A stretch of DNA of 64,000 nucleotides from positions 12,797 through 76,796 of the forward strand of contig CAJTQP010000002.1 of assembly GCA_910578575.1 (NCBI GenBank). Direction: 5' to 3'. This DNA comes from an uncultured Oscillospiraceae bacterium (GTDB taxonomy: Bacteria > Bacillota > Clostridia > Oscillospirales > Oscillospiraceae). The notes below the pieces were generated by a model, which worked only from the letters and a program-made list of their open reading frames with translations, was not told the origin of the DNA and ran no database searches. The position numbers were made by a program, and so were the translations under genes. Below, in pieces: positions 16,674-26,221 of this stretch (within the stretch, counting starts at the first letter, position 1; each line of letters begins with the position of its first letter).

Positions 16674-17264
16674 ATGTCGGCAAGAGAAGAATTTATCGAG
16701 GTGTATCAGGAACACATCCACCGGGAGGGCGCCGACGCCCTGCTGGACTACCTGAGCAACAAAAGCGACTTTTTCACCGCCCCGGCCTCCGCCCGCTACC
16801 ACGGGGCCTACGCCGGGGGGCTGTGTGAGCACAGCCTCAACGTCTACCACTGCCTGGCGGACTACCTCCAGCGGGAGCGGGTCACGGACCTCTATGGCCT
16901 GGAGTACAGCCCGGAATCCATCGCCCTGGTGTCCCTGCTCCACGACGTGTGTAAGATCGGCTGCTACAAGCCCTCCACCCGCAACGTCAAGGGCCCCGAC
17001 GGGAAGTGGACCCAGGTGCCCACCTTCCAGTTCGAGGACCCCCTGCCCTACGGCCACGGGGAGAAGTCGGTGTATGTGGTCAACGGCTTCGTGCGCCTGA
17101 CGCGGGAGGAGGCCATGGCCATCCGCTGGCACATGGGCTTTTCCGGCACCGAGGACAACCGCCTGGTGGGGCGGGCCTTTGTGAAATACCCCCTGGCCTT
17201 CGCCCTGTCCGTGGCGGATATGGAGGCCTCTTACTTCTTAGAACAAGAAGGAACTTCATTCTAA
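16674..17264 (+). CDS. HD-domain hydrolase
   Basis: 196 residues. HD-family metal ligands appear as CEHSLNVYHCL and LLHDVCKIGCYK, with a later His in RWHMGF and Asp in SVADMEAS. Such proteins are metal-dependent phosphohydrolases; the substrate cannot be told. Clear AAAGGAGG upstream. Lies between lepA and the helicase in a same-strand series. Confidence 0.85.
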   Translation: MSAREEFIEVYQEHIHREGADALLDYLSNKSDFFTAPASARYHGAYAGGLCEHSLNVYHCLADYLQRERVTDLYGLEYSPESIALVSLLHDVCKIGCYKPSTRNVKGPDGKWTQVPTFQFEDPLPYGHGEKSVYVVNGFVRLTREEAMAIRWHMGFSGTEDNRLVGRAFVKYPLAFALSVADMEASYFLEQEGTSF

Positions 17265-17337
17265 TTCTGATCCGCGCACACCCCCGCGCCATACCCAACG
17301 CGCCCCCCTGCGGATCGAGGGCGCAGGAAAGGAAATT

Positions 17338-19170
17338 TTGACATTCATGACGAGCTTTGCGTCTCTAGGAATCCACGAGCCCATCCTCCGCGCCTTGGAG
17401 GACTATGGTTATCGGGAACCCACAACCATTCAGGAAAAAGCCATCCCGGCGGGCATCCAGGGCCGGGACGTGTTGGGCAGCGCCCAGACGGGGACAGGCA
17501 AGACCTGCGCCTTCGGCGTGCCCATTTTACAACAGCTCTCGGAGCGGAAAGGCCCCAAGGCCGTCCGGGCCCTGATCCTCACCCCCACCCGTGAGCTGGC
17601 CATCCAGATCGACGACAACCTCCACGCCTATGGCAAGAACCTCCCCCTCACCGAGGCGGTGATCTTCGGGGGCGTGGGCCAGGCCCCCCAGGTGGAGCGG
17701 CTAAAAAAGGGCGTGGACGTCCTCACCGCCACCCCCGGCCGCCTCCTGGACCTGTGCAACCAGAAGCTGCTGGACCTGTCCCAGGTGGAGATCTTCGTCC
17801 TGGACGAGGCGGACCGGATGCTGGACATGGGCTTCATCCACGACGTGCGGAAGGTGATCGCCCTGCTGCCCAAGCAGAAGCAGACCATGTTCTTCTCCGC
17901 CACCCTGCCCCCGGAGATCCTAGACCTGGTGGACAGCCTCCTCCACGACCCGGTGAAGGTGGCCGCCGCCCCGGTGTCCTCTCCGGTGGAGGTGATCCGC
18001 CAGGAGGTCTGCCTGGTGGACCGGAACAACAAGACCTCTCTGCTGGTGCAGATCCTCCAGGAGGAGCAGGTGAAAAACGCTTTGGTGTTCACCCGCACCA
18101 AGCACGGGGCGGATAAGGTGGCCCGCGACCTCACCCGCCGGGGGGTCTCCGCCGCCGCCATCCACGGCAACAAGTCCCAGACCGCCCGGCAGGAGAGCCT
18201 GCGGCGCTTCAAGGCCGGAGAGCTGCAAGTGCTGGTGGCCACGGACATCGCCGCCCGCGGACTGGACATCGAAGAGCTGTCCCACGTGTTCAACTACAAC
18301 CTCTCCGAGGTGCCGGAGACCTATATCCACCGCATCGGCCGCACCGGCCGGGCCGGGCGGGGGGGCACCGCCATCTCCTTTTGCGACTATGGGGAGATGC
18401 CCCTGCTGCGGGACATCGAGCGCCTGTTGAAAAAGCCCGTCCCCCGGCGGCAGCACGACTTCCCCATGGAGGTCTTTGAGGCCCCCAAGAAGGACGCCAA
18501 GGGCCGGGTCATCAACGCCGACGACGATGAGGCACGGCAGGCCGCCCGGCAGCGCAACGCCCAGCGCAAGGCGGAGAAGAAGGCCAAGGAGGCCAAAGAG
18601 CCCGCTGTGAAGCTGACGGCCCCCCCGGCCAAATCCCCCAAAGCGCCCCCGGCGGCCCCACCCGCCCCCAAGGCCAAGCCCACCCGGCGGCCCATGCCCC
18701 ACGGCAAGCAGGACCTGCGGAACTTGCAGGCATTTTTAGACGCCCAGCCGGACCCCGACGAGACCCCTGTCTCCCCCATCCACCGGGACCCCCTGGATGG
18801 GGAGGTCATCATGGACGCCACCGCCCGGCTCCTCTCCGCCAAGCCGGTGTACCACTACTACGACCCCGCCAAGGCCCAGGAAGGCCGTCGCCAGGAGGGG
18901 AAGCGAAAGGGCCGGGGCAAGGCCAGGGACAAGGGCCCCAAGGAGGCCGCCCCCGCCAAGGCCACCGTCCTGCCCCCGGAGAAGAAGCCTGCCCGCCGCC
19001 GGGAGCCCCCCAAAAAGGGCGCGCCGACCCCGGTGCAGCGGACCTCCCAGCGGCTCACCCGCGGGGGGAAGGGGCGCATCCCCCCCAAGCCCAGTCTGCC
19101 GCAAAGCCGCCAGAAGGACTCCACCGAGCAGAAAAGCCTCATGAAGCCCTTCTATATCGACCATGATTAA
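17338..19170 (+). CDS. DEAD-box RNA helicase with long basic C-terminal tail
   Basis: 610 residues from a TTG close to AGGAAAGG; an ATG three codons later (17347) is the alternative. All helicase motifs are present: Q motif around PTTIQEKAIP, AQTGTGKT, PTRELA, TPGR, DEAD, SAT, TDIAARGLDI and HRIGRTGRAGR. From about residue 375 a low-complexity tail rich in Lys, Ala, Pro and Arg continues for over 230 residues, likely disordered and RNA-binding. Functions of relatives are ribosome assembly and RNA turnover. Overlaps the next gene by 8 bp. Confidence 0.94.
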   Translation: MTFMTSFASLGIHEPILRALEDYGYREPTTIQEKAIPAGIQGRDVLGSAQTGTGKTCAFGVPILQQLSERKGPKAVRALILTPTRELAIQIDDNLHAYGKNLPLTEAVIFGGVGQAPQVERLKKGVDVLTATPGRLLDLCNQKLLDLSQVEIFVLDEADRMLDMGFIHDVRKVIALLPKQKQTMFFSATLPPEILDLVDSLLHDPVKVAAAPVSSPVEVIRQEVCLVDRNNKTSLLVQILQEEQVKNALVFTRTKHGADKVARDLTRRGVSAAAIHGNKSQTARQESLRRFKAGELQVLVATDIAARGLDIEELSHVFNYNLSEVPETYIHRIGRTGRAGRGGTAISFCDYGEMPLLRDIERLLKKPVPRRQHDFPMEVFEAPKKDAKGRVINADDDEARQAARQRNAQRKAEKKAKEAKEPAVKLTAPPAKSPKAPPAAPPAPKAKPTRRPMPHGKQDLRNLQAFLDAQPDPDETPVSPIHRDPLDGEVIMDATARLLSAKPVYHYYDPAKAQEGRRQEGKRKGRGKARDKGPKEAAPAKATVLPPEKKPARRREPPKKGAPTPVQRTSQRLTRGGKGRIPPKPSLPQSRQKDSTEQKSLMKPFYIDHD

Positions 19171-20071
19171 GGACGAGACCTGGCAGGCGCGGGAGCGTCC
19201 CCCCGCCCCCAGGGGCCCACGGCGGGCCAGGGGACGGCGGCGGCGCCCCTTCCGCCGCTTCCTGTGTTGGGTGGTGGCGGTGGCCGCCCTGGCGGGGTGG
19301 CTGTGGTGGCAGCAGAACGGGCTGTCCACCGAGACCCTCACCGTCACCGGGGCCCCGGAGGGCTTTGCCGGCTACCGCATCGCCGTCCTCACCGACATCC
19401 ACGGCAAGGAGTTCGGCCCCGGCAACCAGCGGCTATTCCAATTCCTCCAGGGGCTAGAGCCGGACATGATCGCCCTGGTGGGGGACCTGGTCCACAAGCA
19501 GGAGCAGCTATCCATGGTGCCCCCTCTGGCCCAGGGCCTGGCCCAGATCGCCCCCACCTACTACGTCACCGGCAACCATGAGTGGGCCGCCAAGGTGGTC
19601 CGGGAGCTGGAGCCCATGCTGGAGGAAAACGGCGTCACCGTCCTGTCCAACCGCTATGTGATGCTGGAGCGGGAGGGCAGCCGCCTGGCCCTTTTGGGGG
19701 CTGAGGACCCCAACGGCTACGCCGACCAAAAGACCATCGTGCAGTTGGCCAATGAGGTCCGGGCGGAGCAGGGGGCCCACTGCTATCAGCTCTTACTGAG
19801 CCACCGCAACAACCTTTATGAAAAATACGCCCTGTCCGGGGTGGACCTGACCCTGGCGGGCCACGCCCACGGGGGCTTCATCCGCCTGCCGGGCACCGAC
19901 GGCCTGTTGGGCCACAGCCCGGAGGGCTTGAAATTCCTGCCCAGCTACACGGCGGGGCTCTACCCGTTAGACCACGGCACCCTGGCGGTGTCGCGGGGCC
20001 TAGGGAACCAGCCCCCCACTTTCCGCCTGTTCAACCGGCCGGATGTGCCCCTGGTGGTGCTCCAGCCGTGA
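19163..20071 (+). CDS. Membrane-anchored metallophosphoesterase (YkuE/YaeI-like)
   Basis: 302 residues. A very basic N-terminus (RRARGRRRRPFRRF) precedes one membrane helix (LCWVVAVAALAGWLWW). The calcineurin-like metal motifs follow: TDIHG, GDLV, GNHE, a His in LLSHRNN and GHAHGG. Relatives act on the outer face of the membrane, for example on UDP-sugars or lipid phosphates; the substrate is not evident. Start overlaps the helicase stop by 8 bp. Confidence 0.88.
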   Translation: MIKDETWQARERPPAPRGPRRARGRRRRPFRRFLCWVVAVAALAGWLWWQQNGLSTETLTVTGAPEGFAGYRIAVLTDIHGKEFGPGNQRLFQFLQGLEPDMIALVGDLVHKQEQLSMVPPLAQGLAQIAPTYYVTGNHEWAAKVVRELEPMLEENGVTVLSNRYVMLEREGSRLALLGAEDPNGYADQKTIVQLANEVRAEQGAHCYQLLLSHRNNLYEKYALSGVDLTLAGHAHGGFIRLPGTDGLLGHSPEGLKFLPSYTAGLYPLDHGTLAVSRGLGNQPPTFRLFNRPDVPLVVLQP

Positions 20072-20106
20072 CCATCCCAGCAAACAAGAAGGAGATACCA
20101 CCTGTT

Positions 20107-22011
20107 ATGGAATGCCAACGCGCCAGCCGGACCTATGAGGCCGGTAGCTATGAGATCGCCGTGGTGGGGGCGGGCCACGCGGGCATCGAGGCCGCCCTGG
20201 CCGCCGCCCGCCTGGGGCTGCGCACCCTCTGCTTCACCATCAACCTGGACGCCGTGGGGAATATGCCCTGCAACCCCGCCATCGGCGGCACCGGCAAGGG
20301 CCACCTGGTCCGGGAGCTGGACGCCCTGGGGGGGGAGATGGCCAAAGCCGCGGACCTGGCCTGCATCCAATACCGCATCCTGAACCGGGGGAAGGGACCA
20401 GCGGTCCACTCCCTCCGGGCCCAGGCAGACCGGCGGCTCTACCAGTCCATTATGAAGCATACCTTAGAGCGCCAGGAAAACCTATGGGTGAAGCAGGCAG
20501 AGGTCACGGACTTGCTGGTGGAGGACGGGGCCGTCTGTGGGGTGGTCACCGCCACCGGGGCGGTCTACCGGGTAAAGGCCGCCGTGCTGTGCTCCGGGAC
20601 CTACCTGGGGGGCAAGACCATCGTGGGAGAGGTGGAGCGCTGGAGCGGTCCCGACGGGATGTTCGGCGCCAACGCCCTGACGGAGAGCCTCCGGGCGGCG
20701 GGGCTGCGCCTGCGGCGCTTCAAAACCGGCACGCCCCCCAGGGTGAACGCCCGCTCCATCGACTTCTCCCAGCTGGAAAAGCAGGAGGGGGACGGCGACG
20801 CCATCCCCTTCTCCTTCACCAATGACCAGCCCGCCCCCAACCGGGTGTGCTGCTACATCACTTACACCAACGAGAAAACCCACGCCATCATCCGGGACAG
20901 CCTGGACCGCTCCCCCCTGTTCTCCGGGGCCATCGAGGGGGTGGGGCCACGGTACTGCCCCTCCATCGAGGACAAGATCGTCCGCTTCCCGGACAAGCCC
21001 CGGCACCAGCTTTTTCTGGAGCCTATGGGCCTGGACACGGAGGAGATTTACATCCAGGGCTTCTCCTCCTCCCTGCCGGAGGAGGTGCAGCTGGCCATGC
21101 TGCGCACCCTGCCGGGGCTGGAGCAGGCGGAGATGACCCGCCCGGCCTACGCCATCGAATACGACTGCGTGGACCCCACCCAGCTCCACCCCACCCTGGA
21201 GCACAAACTGGTCTCCGGCCTCTACGGGGCGGGGCAGTTCAACGGCTCCTCCGGCTATGAGGAGGCCGCCGCCCAGGGCTTTGTGGCGGGGGTGAACGCC
21301 GCCTTAAAACTCCTGGGCCGGGAGCCCCTGATCTTGGACCGGAGCCAGGGGTATATTGGGGTGCTTATCGACGACCTGGTGACCAAGGGCACCAACGAAC
21401 CCTATCGGATGATGACCTCCCGGACGGAATACCGCCTGCTCCACCGCCAGGACAACGCCGACCAGCGGCTGTGCCCCGTGGGCTACCGTCTGGGGCTGGT
21501 GAGCCGGGAGCGGTACCAAGCGGTTTTGGAAAAGTACCAGGCGGTGGAACGGGAGCAGCAGCGCTTGGACCACTGCGGCGTGGCCCCCAGCGACGCCCTG
21601 AACGCCCTGTTGGAAGAGAAGGGAGAGCCGCCGGTGAAGAACAGCCAGCGCCTCTCCGATCTCCTGCGCCGCCCCAAGTTGTGCTACGACGACCTGGCCC
21701 CCTTGGACCCGGAACGTCCCCCCCTGCCTAAGGCCGTCACGGAACAGGTGGAGATTTCCGTGAAATACGCCGGGTACATCGCCCGGCAGCAGCGGCAGGT
21801 GGAGGAGATGCGCCGCATGGAGCGCAAGGCTCTCCCCCCGGATCTGGACTACAACGCCCTCACCGGCCTGCGCCTGGAGGCCCGGCAGAAGTTGCACGAC
21901 ATCCGCCCCCAGAATTTGGGCCAGGCGGGGCGCATCTCCGGGGTGTCCCCGGCGGATATCGCGGCGCTGATGATCCACCTAGAACGCTTGGAGCGGGAGA
22001 GCCGCCCCTAG
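20107..22011 (+). CDS. mnmG: tRNA uridine-5-carboxymethylaminomethyl synthase MnmG
   Basis: 634 residues from ATG 20107, preceded by AAGGAG 12 nt upstream; a GTG at 20068 overlapping the previous stop is an alternative. FAD-binding VGAGHAGIEAALAAAR, then NMPCNPAIGGTGKGH, RYCPSIEDKI and LRLEARQKL are diagnostic. With MnmE it installs cmnm5 at wobble U34 of tRNAs. mnmA, which thiolates the same nucleotide, is two genes downstream. Confidence 0.96.
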   Translation: MECQRASRTYEAGSYEIAVVGAGHAGIEAALAAARLGLRTLCFTINLDAVGNMPCNPAIGGTGKGHLVRELDALGGEMAKAADLACIQYRILNRGKGPAVHSLRAQADRRLYQSIMKHTLERQENLWVKQAEVTDLLVEDGAVCGVVTATGAVYRVKAAVLCSGTYLGGKTIVGEVERWSGPDGMFGANALTESLRAAGLRLRRFKTGTPPRVNARSIDFSQLEKQEGDGDAIPFSFTNDQPAPNRVCCYITYTNEKTHAIIRDSLDRSPLFSGAIEGVGPRYCPSIEDKIVRFPDKPRHQLFLEPMGLDTEEIYIQGFSSSLPEEVQLAMLRTLPGLEQAEMTRPAYAIEYDCVDPTQLHPTLEHKLVSGLYGAGQFNGSSGYEEAAAQGFVAGVNAALKLLGREPLILDRSQGYIGVLIDDLVTKGTNEPYRMMTSRTEYRLLHRQDNADQRLCPVGYRLGLVSRERYQAVLEKYQAVEREQQRLDHCGVAPSDALNALLEEKGEPPVKNSQRLSDLLRRPKLCYDDLAPLDPERPPLPKAVTEQVEISVKYAGYIARQQRQVEEMRRMERKALPPDLDYNALTGLRLEARQKLHDIRPQNLGQAGRISGVSPADIAALMIHLERLERESRP

Positions 22012-22028
22012 AGAAAGGAACCCCCACC

Positions 22029-22943
22029 ATGGACTTGATCCACGTAAAAGGCAACACATACTACCTGGACGGCCCCCAGCTGATCGGGCTGTACAAGTTG
22101 GACGATACCCGCTGCCTCCTCTTCGACCCCGGCAGCGGCAAGCTCAGGGCCCCCCTGGAGGAGGCCCTGAACCGGCACGGCCTCACCCCTGTGGGGGTGG
22201 CCTGCACCCACATGCACTACGACCACCATGAGAACACCCGGTACTTCCGGGAAACCTACGGCGCGGAAACCTGCCTGCCCCAGTTGGAGGCGGATATCGT
22301 GCGCTGCGAGCAGAGCTTGAAAAACCACCTGTTCAACTTCTCCATGGGCCGCATCCGCACCACCCCCCGGCTCCAGGCCCTGGTGTGCCCGGTGGACCAT
22401 GTGGTGGGGCTGGAGGAGACCCAGGTGGTGCTGGCAGGGGTGCCTCTGGCGGTGGTGCGCACCCCCGGCCACGCCCCGGACCACTGCTGCTTCATCACCC
22501 CGGACAACGTGTGCTACCTGGGGGACGTGCTGATGACCCAGGACATTTTGCGGGACTCCATGGTCCCCTTCGTCTTTGACATGACCGACGACCTGGCCAG
22601 CAAGGAGAAGGTGAAGGGGCTGACCTGCGACGCCTACATCCTCTCCCACAAGGGGGTCATTTGGGGCAGCATCGCGGACCTGGCCCAGGAGAACATCCAG
22701 CGGGTGCTGGGGCAGTTGGACGCCTGCGCCGCCCTGGTCACAGGGCCCATGACCTATAGCGCATTCTACGCCGCCGTGGTCCAGGCCATGGAGCTGCCGG
22801 TGGGCCATTCGGCCCGTGCCCAACACTTGGAGCGCTACATCCGCCCCTATCTGGAATACCTCACCGACCGGGGGGATCTGACCCTCATCGACATCGACGG
22901 TGCCCCCGCCGTGGCCCCTGGGGAGGCCCACCATGGACGATAA
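22029..22943 (+). CDS. MBL-fold metallohydrolase
   Basis: 304 residues. The zinc motif is THMHYDHHE (HxHxDH), followed by RTPGHAPDH and YLGDVLM with the bridging Asp, and a final His in ILSHKGV. Begins VKGNTYYLDG, close to a second MBL protein in the window (24004-24954) that begins VKGNTWVL, so the two are paralogues on either side of mnmA. Function not predictable; glyoxalase-II-like or RNA-processing roles occur in the fold. Overlaps mnmA by 11 bp. Confidence 0.88.
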   Translation: MDLIHVKGNTYYLDGPQLIGLYKLDDTRCLLFDPGSGKLRAPLEEALNRHGLTPVGVACTHMHYDHHENTRYFRETYGAETCLPQLEADIVRCEQSLKNHLFNFSMGRIRTTPRLQALVCPVDHVVGLEETQVVLAGVPLAVVRTPGHAPDHCCFITPDNVCYLGDVLMTQDILRDSMVPFVFDMTDDLASKEKVKGLTCDAYILSHKGVIWGSIADLAQENIQRVLGQLDACAALVTGPMTYSAFYAAVVQAMELPVGHSARAQHLERYIRPYLEYLTDRGDLTLIDIDGAPAVAPGEAHHGR

Positions 22944-23976
22944 GGCCGTGGTGCTGGGCCTCTCCGGCGGGGTGGACTCCGCCGTGGCGGCCTGCCTGCT
23001 GCAAGAGCAGGGGTTCCAGGTCTACGGCCACTGGTTGGATATCGGCCTGGGGGGCCGGGAGGACGCGGCGGCGGTGGCGGCCCACTTGGGCATCCCTTTC
23101 TCCACCGGGGACATCCGGCGGGCGCTGGAGGAACAGGTGATGGAGCCCTTCCGCCAGGACTACCTGGCGGGGCGTACCCCCCTCCCCTGCGCCCGCTGCA
23201 ACCCTACGGTGAAATTCCCCGCCCTCTTTCAGAGGGCCCAGGAAGTTGGGGCGCGGTACGTGGCCACAGGCCACTATGCCCGTGTCCTGGCCGATGAAGG
23301 GGGGACGTTGGGCCTCTACCGGGGCCGGGCGGAAAATGACCAGGCGTATATGCTGGCCCGCCTGCCCATGGACTGGCTCCCCCGGCTGTTGTTCCCCTTG
23401 GGGAAGTTCCGGAAAAGCGGGGTCCGGGCCCTGGCCCGGCAGTTTGGCCTACCGGTGGCGGAGAAGCCCGACAGCATGGAAATCTGTTTTATCCCGGACG
23501 GGGATTACGCCACTTGGTTGGAACAGCGGGGGGCGGTCCCGCCAACCGGGGACTTTGTGGACCGGGAGGGAAACGTCCTGGGCCAACACAAGGGCATCCA
23601 CCACTACACCATCGGCCAGCGGCGGGGGCTGAACCTCCCGGCAGCCCACCGGCTATTCGTGTCGGAGATTCGTCCGGCGGACAACCGCGTGGTGCTTTCC
23701 GATGGCAGTGATTTGATGGCAGACGCCGTATGGGGGACGGATTGGAATCCCCTGGCCCCGGTGGAGCCGGGGCAGGCGGTGACGGTGCGTCTGCGCCACT
23801 CCAAAACGGAGACCCCGGCCCGCTTCTGTCCCCAGGAGGCGGGCGTCCGCTTGGCCCTGGAAACCCCCGCCCGTGCCCCCACGCCGGGGCAGCTGGCGGT
23901 GTGCTATGACGGGGACCGGGTGCTGGGGAGCGTTTGGATCACCGGCGCCCAGCGCCTGCCCGCCCCGGAGGCGTAA
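22933..23976 (+). CDS. mnmA: tRNA 2-thiouridylase MnmA
   Basis: 347 residues from ATG 22933. PP-loop LGLSGGVDSAVAACLL for ATP, the first catalytic Cys in PLPCARCNP, the second in SMEICFIPDGDY and the family motif HHYTIGQRRGLN are all present. It transfers sulfur to C2 of U34 in tRNA-Lys/Glu/Gln, using sulfur from a cysteine desulfurase not seen here. Slightly shorter than the typical 360 residues. Confidence 0.95.
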   Translation: MDDKAVVLGLSGGVDSAVAACLLQEQGFQVYGHWLDIGLGGREDAAAVAAHLGIPFSTGDIRRALEEQVMEPFRQDYLAGRTPLPCARCNPTVKFPALFQRAQEVGARYVATGHYARVLADEGGTLGLYRGRAENDQAYMLARLPMDWLPRLLFPLGKFRKSGVRALARQFGLPVAEKPDSMEICFIPDGDYATWLEQRGAVPPTGDFVDREGNVLGQHKGIHHYTIGQRRGLNLPAAHRLFVSEIRPADNRVVLSDGSDLMADAVWGTDWNPLAPVEPGQAVTVRLRHSKTETPARFCPQEAGVRLALETPARAPTPGQLAVCYDGDRVLGSVWITGAQRLPAPEA

Positions 23977-24003
23977 ACACAGAGAAATTGGAGGAGAGAG
24001 ACC

Positions 24004-24954
24004 ATGGAACTGGAACAGGTCAAAGGCAACACTTGGGTCCTGAAAAGCTGGGAACTGATCCCCCTATACAAGGTGGACGACAGCCACTGCGTGCTGTTGG
24101 ACACCGGGACCTATGACCAGCGGGACGAGCTGGAGGAGGCGTTGAAGGCCGCGGGCCTCACCCCTGTGGGCATCCTGGGCAGCCATGCCCACATCGACCA
24201 CATGGGCTCCTATGGGTATCTGCAAAAGGAATACGGCGCCCAGCTGGCCCTCTCCCTGGGGGAGGCGGGGCAGCTCTTCTCTCCCCTGGCTCTGCACCTG
24301 GAGTATTACAACCTGCCGGTGGAGTCTTTCCCGGAGTACCCGGAGCTCCACGGGGTCACCTGTCTGGCAGACCGGATCATCCTGCCCCAGGAGGATCACA
24401 TCGAATTTTGCGGGGCGGAGTTTGACATCATCCACACCCCAGGGCACACGGTGGACCACATCTGCGTGCGCACGCCGGACAATGTATTGTATTTGGGGGA
24501 TGCGGTGATGACCGGCCGGACCCTGCACCAGTCTAAGTTTCCCTATACCTACGACATGAAGGAGTATCTGCACTCCCTGGGGGCCCTGCGGCTGGAGCAG
24601 GCGGACCACTACATTGTGGCCCATCAGGGGGTGTATCAGGAGCTGCTGCCTCTCATCGACCTGGAGTTGCGCTTTCTCACGGAGCGGATGCGGGAGCTTT
24701 TGGAGCTGGTGGATGGCTCCACCACCCCCAAGGAGATGACCGCCAGCATTTGTCAAAACTACCACATCCTCCCCCGCGGCCTGCGGGATCTGGCATATTA
24801 TGAGTTGGCCAGTCAGACGTACATCCACTACCTATGTGGGTTGGGGATGTTGGAGCCGTATATTGCCGGGGTGCAGATTCGGTACCGGAGGACGCAGGCG
24901 TCCTTTCATAAGAAGGGGAAGGCGAAGTTGCCTAGGACGGGGTTGTTTCGCTGA
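24004..24954 (+). CDS. MBL-fold metallohydrolase (paralogue)
   Basis: 316 residues with SHAHIDHMGS, HTPGHTVDH, YLGDAVM and IVAHQGV supplying the two-zinc site. Paralogous to the MBL gene before mnmA. GGAGGAGAG precedes the start. C-terminus is basic (FHKKGKAKLPRTG). End of the lepA-to-MBL series; a strong terminator follows. Confidence 0.88.
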   Translation: MELEQVKGNTWVLKSWELIPLYKVDDSHCVLLDTGTYDQRDELEEALKAAGLTPVGILGSHAHIDHMGSYGYLQKEYGAQLALSLGEAGQLFSPLALHLEYYNLPVESFPEYPELHGVTCLADRIILPQEDHIEFCGAEFDIIHTPGHTVDHICVRTPDNVLYLGDAVMTGRTLHQSKFPYTYDMKEYLHSLGALRLEQADHYIVAHQGVYQELLPLIDLELRFLTERMRELLELVDGSTTPKEMTASICQNYHILPRGLRDLAYYELASQTYIHYLCGLGMLEPYIAGVQIRYRRTQASFHKKGKAKLPRTGLFR

Positions 24955-24967
24955 CGAAGATATGAGA

Positions 24968-25003
24968 AGCCCCCGTGGTCAGGTTGTGACCACGGGGGCT
25001 TTT
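24968..25003 (+). terminator. Terminator after second MBL gene
   Basis: AGCCCCCGTGGTCA (24968-24981) pairs perfectly with TGACCACGGGGGCT (24987-25000), followed by TTT. Confidence 0.92.
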
Positions 25004-25021
25004 AGAATATGGTATCTTTGA

Positions 25022-25250
25022 TTGGGCTTCGCCCAAACCCACCAGAGGCTCTGCCTCTGGACTCCGCCACCTTGGTGGTGTCACGCTGCGCCGGTTCGCG
25101 ACGCGGTTCTAAGCCCCTCCGACTCCGGCGAACCCATCCGGGGCCTTACGGCCCCCTCCTTGGGCTTCGCCTGCGCTCCGGGGCTTAGCCCGCTGCTCAC
25201 GACGGCTCCGCGCTTCGACGGAAAAAGGTGGACGAAAACTTTATTCTCTT
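25022..25250. repeat. Hairpin-rich intergenic repeat region
   Basis: A series of short perfect hairpins: GGGCTTCGCCC (25024-25034), CCAGAGGC/GCCTCTGG (25042-25060), CCACC/GGTGG (25067-25078), followed by GC-rich palindromic text to about 25215 and the end GGTGGACGAAAACTTT. No credible gene. The style is that of dispersed non-coding repeats of gut clostridia, recalled not searched. Confidence 0.6.
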
Positions 25251-25259
25251 GTGCGGTCC

Positions 25260-26099
25260 TTAACGCCCCAGGCTATGCACCAACATCGGAATTGCGGCCT
25301 CAAAGCTCACGCCATACCACCGGGCGTCCGGGTCCTTCTGGGTCTCGCGGATACACTCCAAGGTATAGTCCACAGCCACCTTCAAAGCCCCTTCCAAATC
25401 CTTCCCATTCATCAGGGCCCCCACGCAGGCGGAGGCAAACACGTCGCCGGTGCCGTGGAACTGGACGGGGAGTTTTTCGTTAAAATAGCTGGCATAAGTA
25501 TCCGTCTTGGAATCGTAGGCCATGGCCCCGATCTTCCCCGGCTCAAAGCTCATACCGGTGAGGACAGCGGTGGGGCAGCCCAGACCGGTCAAATCCTTGA
25601 GCATTTTCTTGATGTAGGCCTCGTCGTAGTTGTCCCCCACGTAGGGCACCCCCAGCATGAAGGAGGCCTCGGTGAGGTTGGGGACGATCACGTCCGCCTT
25701 GCCGCACAGCTTGCCCATCTCCAGGGCAAATTCCGGGGTGAAGCCGGTGTAGAGCACGCCGTTGTCCGCCATGGCCGGGTCCGCGTAGACCAGGGTGCCC
25801 TCCCCGCCGAAGCGGTCGAAGAACTTGCCCACCAGCTCGATCTGCTCAAAGGAGCCCAGGTAGCCGGTGTAGATGGCGTCGAAGTGGATGCCCTCCTTCT
25901 GCCAGTGGTCGGAGATGGGGGTGATCTCCTGGGTGAGGTCGTGGAAGGTGAAGTCCTTGAACCCACCGGTGTGGGTGGACAGCACCGCCGTGGGGACCAC
26001 GCAGGTCTCCACACCCATGGCAGAGATGATGGGCAGGGCTACCGTCAGGGAACACTTCCCCAGGCAGGAAATATCCTGGATGGAAACAACGCGCTTCAT
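25260..26099 (-). CDS. Pyridoxal/pyridoxamine kinase
   Basis: 279 residues of the ribokinase superfamily, PdxY/PdxK branch. It opens VVSIQDISCLGKCSLTVALP, and the ATP/catalytic motif is FHGTGDVFASACVGAL with the catalytic Asp. It phosphorylates B6 vitamers in salvage to pyridoxal 5-phosphate, the cofactor of MetY, CysK and HisC in this window. AGGAGGAT lies upstream. Monocistronic or read with the membrane-protein gene 122 bp upstream. Confidence 0.88.
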   Translation of the reverse strand: MKRVVSIQDISCLGKCSLTVALPIISAMGVETCVVPTAVLSTHTGGFKDFTFHDLTQEITPISDHWQKEGIHFDAIYTGYLGSFEQIELVGKFFDRFGGEGTLVYADPAMADNGVLYTGFTPEFALEMGKLCGKADVIVPNLTEASFMLGVPYVGDNYDEAYIKKMLKDLTGLGCPTAVLTGMSFEPGKIGAMAYDSKTDTYASYFNEKLPVQFHGTGDVFASACVGALMNGKDLEGALKVAVDYTLECIRETQKDPDARWYGVSFEAAIPMLVHSLGR

Positions 26100-26221
26100 A
26101 GTTTTATCCTCCTGTTATGTATGCCGGATGGCAGGGTCGCTCTGTGAAAGTACCCTTAGGGTACCACAGCTCTGGCCATGATTCCAGGTCCAATCCCGTT
26201 TTATTTGCCATGGTCAGATGT

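Noticed and set aside
25022..25483. 153-codon plus-strand frame running from the repeat region into the pyridoxal kinase gene
   Set aside because: Its sequence is translated hairpin text and the mirror of the kinase gene.
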